NCBI RefSeq assembly: GCF_024397895.1
Contig: NZ_CP073346.1
Location: 1,426,001 to 1,490,000 of the forward strand
Reading direction: 5' to 3'
From: Pseudomonas benzenivorans
GTDB lineage: Bacteria; Pseudomonadota; Gammaproteobacteria; Pseudomonadales; Pseudomonadaceae
Length of the DNA stretch: 64,000 nt
Shown here: in pieces, positions 59,101 to 64,000 of the stretch
How positions within the stretch are numbered: the stretch's first letter is position 1
Layout: each line of letters starts with the position of its first letter
Notes under the pieces: generated by a model
Told to the model about the DNA's origin: nothing
What the model saw: the letters and a program-made list of their open reading frames with translations, nothing else
Database searches by the model: none
Made by a program: the position numbers and the translations under genes

Positions 59101-61464
59101 ATGAGTCCCCTCGACCGCAAGCTGCTGCGCGACCTGCACCGGGTGCGCGGCCAGGCCCTGGCCATCGCCGTGGTCATCGCCCTCGGCGTGCTGCTGCTGG
59201 TGATGATGGACGGCCTGGTCAACTCCCTGGAGGACAGCAAGCGCGCCTACTACCAGCGCTATCGCCTGGCCGAGGTGTTCGCCCCGGTCAAGCGCGCACC
59301 GCGCCAGTTGCTCGAGCAGATCGCCGCGCTGCCCGGCGTCGCGGCGGTGGAGGGGCGCATCAGCGGCGGCGCGCTGATCGACCTGCCGGGCGTGGCGGTG
59401 CCGGTCCGCGCCCAGGCCGTATCGCTGCCGGACTTGCGCCCGCCGCGGCTCAATGCCGTGCACCTGGTCGCCGGCCGTCACCTCGACCCGACCCGGCGTG
59501 ACGAGATCCTCCTGCTCAAGGGGTTCGCCGAGGCCCGGGGCCTGTCCCCGGGCGACCAGCTGCAGGTCAACCTGAATGGCGCGCGGCGCAGCCTGCGCAT
59601 CGTCGGCCTGGCCCAGGCCCCGGAATTCCTCTACGCGGTGGCGCCGGGCGAGCTGGCGCCGGACGATGCCCGCTTCGCCGTGCTGTGGATGAACGAAGAG
59701 GCCCTGGCCGCGGCCTTCGACCTGGACGGCGCGTTCAACCAGGCGCTGCTGGCATTGAGCCGCGAGGCCCGTCTGGCCGAGGTGCTCGAGGGCCTGGAGC
59801 GGCTGCTCGCCCCCTACGGCAGCAGCGGCGCCTTCGGCCTGGCCGACCAGCTGTCCAACCGCTTCATCAGCGAGGAAATCGAGGGCCTCAAGGCCTCCAG
59901 GCGCGTGGTGCCGCCGATCTTCCTCGGCGTCGCCGCCTTCCTCCTGTACATCGTCATCTCGCGGATGATCCAGGCCGAGCGCGAGCAGATCGGCCTGCTC
60001 AAGGCCTTCGGTTACAGCAGCGCCGCGGTGGGCCTGCACTATGCCAAGTTCGTCCTGTGCATCGCCGTGGCCGGCGCCCTGCTCGGCTGCCTGTGCGGGG
60101 TACTGGCCGGCCGCAGCCTGGTGGATGTCTACCTGGCCTACTACAAGTTTCCCTTCCTGCTGTTCCGGGTCGACCCCGGCGTGTTCATCACGGGCCTGGC
60201 GGTCAGCGTGCTGGTCGCCTCGGCGGGCGGTCTGCTGGTGCTGCGCCGGGTCTTCGCCCTCACCCCGGCCGCGGCCATGCGCCCACCGGCCCCGGCCGAC
60301 TACAGCCGTTCGGCGCGCCTGGGCCGCACCCTGCTGCGCCTGCTCGACCAGCCCAGCCGCATGGTCCTGCGCCGCCTGCTGCGCCAACCCGGGCGCACCC
60401 TGACGGCCGCCTGCGGGATCGGCGCCGGCATGGCCCTGTCGGTGGCGATGCTCAGCCTGATGAGCGCCTTCGAGCGCAGCCTGGAGCTGAGCTTCAGCGT
60501 CATCGACCGCAGCGACGCGACGGTCAGCTTCATCGAGCCGCTGTCCGACAAGACCCTGCTCGAACTGGGGCGCATGGCCGGGGTGATCGAGGTCGAGCCC
60601 TTTCGCAGCGTGCCGGTGATGCTGCGCCACGGTCGCCACAGCTACCGCGGCGCGATCAGCGGCCTGGTCGGCCAGCCGCGCCTGAACCGTGCGGTGGATG
60701 CTCGGATGCAGGGCATCTACGTGCGCGCCGATGGCCTGATCCTCTCCGAAGCCCTGGCGCAGATCCTCCACATCCAGCCCGGCCAGCGCCTGACCGTGGA
60801 GGTCCGCGAGGGCCGCCGCCCCCACCTGCAACTGCCGGTGGCCGGTATCGCCCAGACCCTGCTCGGCGCCCCCGCCTACCTCGAGCTGGGCGCGCTGAAC
60901 CGGGCGCTGCGCGAACCCGGCCGGGTGTCCGGCGCCTACCTGCGGGTCGACAGCCTGCAGGGCGAGCCCCTCTACCGCGCACTCAAGGACATGCCGGCGG
61001 TGGCCGGCGTCAGCCTGCGCAGCGAAGCGCGGGCCGCGTTCAAGAAGCTGCTGGACAGCGGCGCCGGGGCGATCCGCTACATCATGGCGGCCATCGCCGC
61101 GGTCATCACCTTCGGCATCGTCTACAACAGCGCGCGCATCGCCTTCGCCGAGCGCGCCCGCGACCTCGCCAGCCTGCGGGTGCTCGGCTTCACCCGGGGC
61201 GAAACGGCCTTCGTGCTACTCGGCGAACTGGCGCTGATCACCCTGCTGGGCCTGCCGCTCGGCGCGTTGCTCGGCTACTACTTAACCGAGGCGGTGGCGG
61301 TCGGCTTCAGCACCGACCTGTACCGCATTCCGCTGCTGCTGGTCCCGCAGAGCTACGGCAGCGCCGCCCTGGCGGTGCTGGCGGCGGCGGTGATCTCCGG
61401 CTGGCTGGTCAAGCGCGACATCGACCGCCTCGAACTGGTCTCGGCCCTGAAGACACAGGAGTGA
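59101..61464 (+). CDS. FtsX-like ABC permease
   Basis: A 787-residue protein with an N-terminal helix (about 20-40), a large periplasmic part (about 45-250), three helices at about 275-405 (PIFLGVAAFLLYIVIS region), a second helix-periplasmic module from about 430, and a final trio of helices ending with IDRLELVSALKTQE. The two FtsX/MacB-type halves are in one chain. The ATG at 59101 immediately follows the ATPase gene. It should form the membrane part of an efflux or lipid-trafficking system. Confidence 0.87.
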   Translation: MSPLDRKLLRDLHRVRGQALAIAVVIALGVLLLVMMDGLVNSLEDSKRAYYQRYRLAEVFAPVKRAPRQLLEQIAALPGVAAVEGRISGGALIDLPGVAVPVRAQAVSLPDLRPPRLNAVHLVAGRHLDPTRRDEILLLKGFAEARGLSPGDQLQVNLNGARRSLRIVGLAQAPEFLYAVAPGELAPDDARFAVLWMNEEALAAAFDLDGAFNQALLALSREARLAEVLEGLERLLAPYGSSGAFGLADQLSNRFISEEIEGLKASRRVVPPIFLGVAAFLLYIVISRMIQAEREQIGLLKAFGYSSAAVGLHYAKFVLCIAVAGALLGCLCGVLAGRSLVDVYLAYYKFPFLLFRVDPGVFITGLAVSVLVASAGGLLVLRRVFALTPAAAMRPPAPADYSRSARLGRTLLRLLDQPSRMVLRRLLRQPGRTLTAACGIGAGMALSVAMLSLMSAFERSLELSFSVIDRSDATVSFIEPLSDKTLLELGRMAGVIEVEPFRSVPVMLRHGRHSYRGAISGLVGQPRLNRAVDARMQGIYVRADGLILSEALAQILHIQPGQRLTVEVREGRRPHLQLPVAGIAQTLLGAPAYLELGALNRALREPGRVSGAYLRVDSLQGEPLYRALKDMPAVAGVSLRSEARAAFKKLLDSGAGAIRYIMAAIAAVITFGIVYNSARIAFAERARDLASLRVLGFTRGETAFVLLGELALITLLGLPLGALLGYYLTEAVAVGFSTDLYRIPLLLVPQSYGSAALAVLAAAVISGWLVKRDIDRLELVSALKTQE

Positions 61465-61472
61465 AGCGACAG

Positions 61473-62711
61473 GTGGCCCACAGCAGATCACGCACCTGGA
61501 TCAGCCTCGGCCTCGGCGCCCTGCTCGCCGCGGCGCTGGCCTATGCCTTCTGGCCGCGTCCGCTGCAGGTCGACGTCGGTACGGTGCGGCGCGCGCCCAT
61601 GCAGCTGAGCATCGACGAGGAAGGCCGCACCCGGGTGCGCGACCCCTATGTGGTCTCGGCGCCTTTCGCCGGACGGCTGCTGCGCGTCGAGGTGGAGCCC
61701 GGCGACCGCGTCGAGGGCGGCAGGAGCGTCGTCGCGCGCCTGTTGCCGAGCCTGCCGGCGCCGCTGGACAGACGCAGCCGCGAACAGGCCCGCGCCCAGC
61801 TCGACGCCAGCAAGGCGGCCCTGGCCGAGGCGCAAGCCACACTGAGCGGCGCCACCGCCGAGCAGCGCCTGAGCGACGTCGAGCTGAGTCGCACCCGGCG
61901 CCTGCGCGCCCGCGACGCCGTGGCCCCGGCCGAACTGGACCGCGCCGAGCGCGCCGCGCGCATCGCGGCGGCCGAGCGCGAGCGGGCGCAGGCCGGCGTG
62001 ACCCGGGCCGAGGCCGAGGTGGCCAGCGCCCGTGCCCGCCTGCTCAGGGTCGAACCGGAGGCCCGGGACGCGGCCACGGCGCCGGCCGACGGCGGCCCGG
62101 TGGCGATGCGCGCGCCGGTTTCCGGCCAGGTCCTGCGGCTGTTCCAGGAGAGCGCCAGCAGCCTGGCGGACGGCGCGCCCATCCTCGAGATCGGCGACGT
62201 GGCCAACGACCTGGAGGTGCTGGTCGAGCTGCTGTCCAGCGATGCGGTACGGGTCGCCCCCGGCAACCCGGTGATCATCGACAACTGGGGGGGCGCCGAT
62301 CCGCTGCAGGGGGTGGTCGAGCGCATCGAACCGGCCGGCTTCACCAAGTTCTCCGCCCTCGGCGTCGAGGAGCAGCGGGTCAACACCCTGATCCGCCTGA
62401 GCGATCCCCCCGAGCGCCGTGCCGGCCTCGGCCACGGCTATCGGGTGCTGGCGCGGATCATCGTCTGGCGCGCCGCCGAGACCCTCAGCCTGCCCTCCAG
62501 CGCCCTGTTCCGTCATGACCGCGACTGGGCCGTATTCGCCGTCGAGGCCGGGCGCGCCCGCCTGACCCTCGTCGAGGTCGGCGCCAACAACGGCCGCCAG
62601 GCGCAGATCCTCGGCGGCCTGGACGCCGACGCGCGGGTCGTTCTCTATCCCGGTGCCGAACTGAGCGAGGGCGCCCGCGTCGAGCCGCGCAGCCTCGCGC
62701 AAGGCCGCTGA
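61473..62711 (+). CDS. HlyD-type periplasmic adaptor
   Basis: A membrane-fusion protein of about 412 residues with an N-terminal anchor (WISLGLGALLAAALAYAFW), a split biotinyl-lipoyl-like domain (TRVRDPYVVSAPFAGRLLRV and VAMRAPVSGQVLRLF), an alpha-hairpin coiled coil between them (about 100-200) and beta-barrel segments after. GTG at 61473 has AGGAG about 11 bases upstream; the alternative GTG at 61461 overlaps the permease stop. It completes an ABC-type tripartite efflux set, with the outer-membrane component expected elsewhere. Confidence 0.85.
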   Translation: MAHSRSRTWISLGLGALLAAALAYAFWPRPLQVDVGTVRRAPMQLSIDEEGRTRVRDPYVVSAPFAGRLLRVEVEPGDRVEGGRSVVARLLPSLPAPLDRRSREQARAQLDASKAALAEAQATLSGATAEQRLSDVELSRTRRLRARDAVAPAELDRAERAARIAAAERERAQAGVTRAEAEVASARARLLRVEPEARDAATAPADGGPVAMRAPVSGQVLRLFQESASSLADGAPILEIGDVANDLEVLVELLSSDAVRVAPGNPVIIDNWGGADPLQGVVERIEPAGFTKFSALGVEEQRVNTLIRLSDPPERRAGLGHGYRVLARIIVWRAAETLSLPSSALFRHDRDWAVFAVEAGRARLTLVEVGANNGRQAQILGGLDADARVVLYPGAELSEGARVEPRSLAQGR

Positions 62712-62798
62712 ACGTGTCGATACACGCCAGTCACATGGGGCTGGCATGCTAAGGTGCAGGTCGATAACCGCTTCGCGTCCCCCAGAGAATGCCCCGCC

Positions 62799-63533
62799 AT
62801 GCCGAAGATCGAGTCCCTGCTGCTCACCGCGGCGCGCATCTGCACCTACGACGGCCAGCGCCAGCTGACCAATGCCAGCGGTTTCTTCTTCGCCCGCGGC
62901 AAACGCCTGTTCCTGGTGACCAGCCGCCACGTGATGATCGACGAGCCGAGCAAGCACTTCCCCGATCGTATCGTCATCGAGGTGCACACGGCCGAGGCCA
63001 ACATGGCCAGTTCCACCGGCTTTTCCATTCCCCTGTACCGCGACGGCAAGAGCATCTGGCGCCAGGGCCTGGATACCGCCGGCGAGATCGACGTGGCGGC
63101 GATCGAGCTGGACCGCGACGCCCTGCCCGAGGCCATGGTCTACAGCGCCTTCACCCCCGACCACCTGCCGGGGCCGGAAGAGCCTATCGAGGTGGGCTCA
63201 TCGGTGCTGGTGGTGGGTTTCCCCCTCGGTTTCCACGACACCCTGCACCACATGCCGGTGGTGCGCCACGCGGTGCTCGCCTCCTCCTTCGGCCTGCGCT
63301 TCCAGGGCCAGGGCTACTTCCTCACCGACGGCCGCACCCACCGCGGCACCAGCGGCGCACCGGTGGTGCTGCGCGTGGCCGATGCGCCGGGCAAGCCCAG
63401 CGACCTGCCCTGGCGCCTGCTAGGCGTGCACTCGGCGCGCCTCGACCTGGGCACCCGCGACCTGGAACTGGACGAGGCGCTCGGCCTGAACTGCACCTGG
63501 TACGCCGATATCCTGCTGACGCTGACGGAGTGA
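62799..63533 (+). CDS. Trypsin-like serine protease domain protein
   Basis: A 244-residue protein with a probable catalytic triad: H44 (TSRHV), D98 (EIDVAAIEL) and S185 (GTSGAP). The fold is that of the trypsin/HtrA protease domain, without PDZ domains. No signal peptide is evident at the chosen start (MPKIESLLLTAARICTY), which would leave it cytoplasmic, unlike most relatives. An upstream in-frame start at 62754 is less likely. Confidence 0.82.
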   Translation: MPKIESLLLTAARICTYDGQRQLTNASGFFFARGKRLFLVTSRHVMIDEPSKHFPDRIVIEVHTAEANMASSTGFSIPLYRDGKSIWRQGLDTAGEIDVAAIELDRDALPEAMVYSAFTPDHLPGPEEPIEVGSSVLVVGFPLGFHDTLHHMPVVRHAVLASSFGLRFQGQGYFLTDGRTHRGTSGAPVVLRVADAPGKPSDLPWRLLGVHSARLDLGTRDLELDEALGLNCTWYADILLTLTE

Positions 63534-63641
63534 CGGCGGGCTCAACGCTCGAACGGTAACGCCCCGGTCGCGCCTGTGTTGGCGTGCATGCAGCCCTGCA
63601 CGGCGCTAGTATGGCTATCCCTACGCCATCAAGGGGACACC

Positions 63642-64000
63642 ATGAACGCCGGCCCACCATCTGGTGCGGGTGCGCTGAATTGGGACGATCTGCGCATTGT
63701 CCTGACGATTGCCGAGCACGGCACGCTGTCCGCTGCGGCGGCGCACCTGTTCATCAGCCATCCGACCCTGTCGCGTCGCCTGCAACAACTCGAGCGGCGG
63801 CTCGGCACGCGCCTGTTCAAACGCACGCCACTGCGCCTCACGGCGGCGGGCGAGGAGGTGCGCGAGCTGGCGCTGAGCATGCGCGAGCGGGTGACCACCC
63901 TGGAGCGCAGCATCGCCGGCCGGGACACTCAGCAGGCGGGCCTGGTGCGGCTGACGGCACCGGATGCGGTGGCCGAGTACCTGTTGCCGGATATTCTCGC
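63642..64000 (+). CDS. LysR-family transcriptional regulator, N-terminal part (cut by window edge)
   Basis: The first 119 or so codons of a LysR-type regulator. The helix-turn-helix lies at about residues 25-50 (GTLSAAAAHLFISHPTLSRR) followed by the linker helix (LQQLERRLGTRLFKR) and the start of the effector domain. An AAGGGG ribosome-binding site precedes the ATG. The effector and targets are outside the window. Confidence 0.9.
   Translation, partial: MNAGPPSGAGALNWDDLRIVLTIAEHGTLSAAAAHLFISHPTLSRRLQQLERRLGTRLFKRTPLRLTAAGEEVRELALSMRERVTTLERSIAGRDTQQAGLVRLTAPDAVAEYLLPDIL

Noticed and set aside
59685..61460. N-terminal extension of the HlyD-type adaptor into the permease gene
   Set aside because: It is an out-of-frame reading of the FtsX permease with arginine-proline-rich composition. 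The membrane anchor starts after 61461.

Overview
This is a high-GC chromosomal segment whose gene set and order (lptF/pepA/holC/valS, rlmF, sbcDC, ndpA, aapJQMP, rhlB, dauA, moaCDE, phoH, yaaA) point to Pseudomonas. The best guess is a lineage such as P. stutzeri or P. alcaligenes, in which chromosomal integrons are known. Most of the window is ordinary housekeeping and metabolic sequence. The exception is an AT-richer island at about 16.2-24.2 kb.

Layout. 1-9.2 kb: start of lptF, pepA-holC-hypothetical, valS, an NhaD-type antiporter, a small winged-helix protein, a VTT-domain membrane protein and rlmF. 9.2-12.7 kb: a small ion channel and a membrane GGDEF-EAL protein. 12.7-25.4 kb: sbcC and sbcD, normally adjacent, are separated by about 8 kb holding a complete chromosomal integron. 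Its integrase gene (intI, + strand) has a LexA-type operator and an attI site. Eight gene cassettes run leftward on the - strand. They encode, in order from attI, a small protein broken by an amber codon, an HNH-type protein, a PD-(D/E)XK-like protein, a four-helix membrane protein, a K+ channel, an unknown protein, a DUF4145 protein and a RusA-like resolvase. Each cassette's two end cores are complementary to each other, so the boundaries can be read exactly. An IS110/IS1111-family element of the attC-targeting type sits inside one attC. A second copy of only its right end (195 bp) replaces the distal attC next to sbcC.

The right end of the IS appears to encode a guide (bridge/seek) RNA. Short segments of it match the left target flank, the right target flank, the IS left end and the IS right end, in a consistent loop-by-loop arrangement. 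The orphan copy differs at seven bases in a few tight clusters. One cluster lies in the segment that pairs with the IS left end, which predicts the left end of the lost sibling element. This is the most interesting content of the window.

25.4-42.4 kb: an Lrp/AsnC regulator divergent from a YjeH-type amino-acid exporter, a TAXI-type protein, ndpA, a DUF4344 protein, a GST, GIY-YIG and phosphatidylcholine synthase genes, a GlxA/AraC regulator, the aapJQMP amino-acid importer, an esterase, a cNMP-GGDEF diguanylate cyclase and an M19 dipeptidase. 42.5-52.8 kb: rhlB, a DUF2157 protein, dauA (with an active-site His replaced by Leu), moaCDE, phoH, a DmeF-type metal exporter, yaaA, a membrane protein and an SDR. 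52.8-64 kb: a SnoaL-like protein, a DUF2459 lipoprotein, a cupin, a GAF-GAF-GGDEF-EAL protein, an EamA exporter, an ABC/FtsX/HlyD efflux operon, a serine protease and the start of a LysR regulator. I saw no rRNA, tRNA or CRISPR array.
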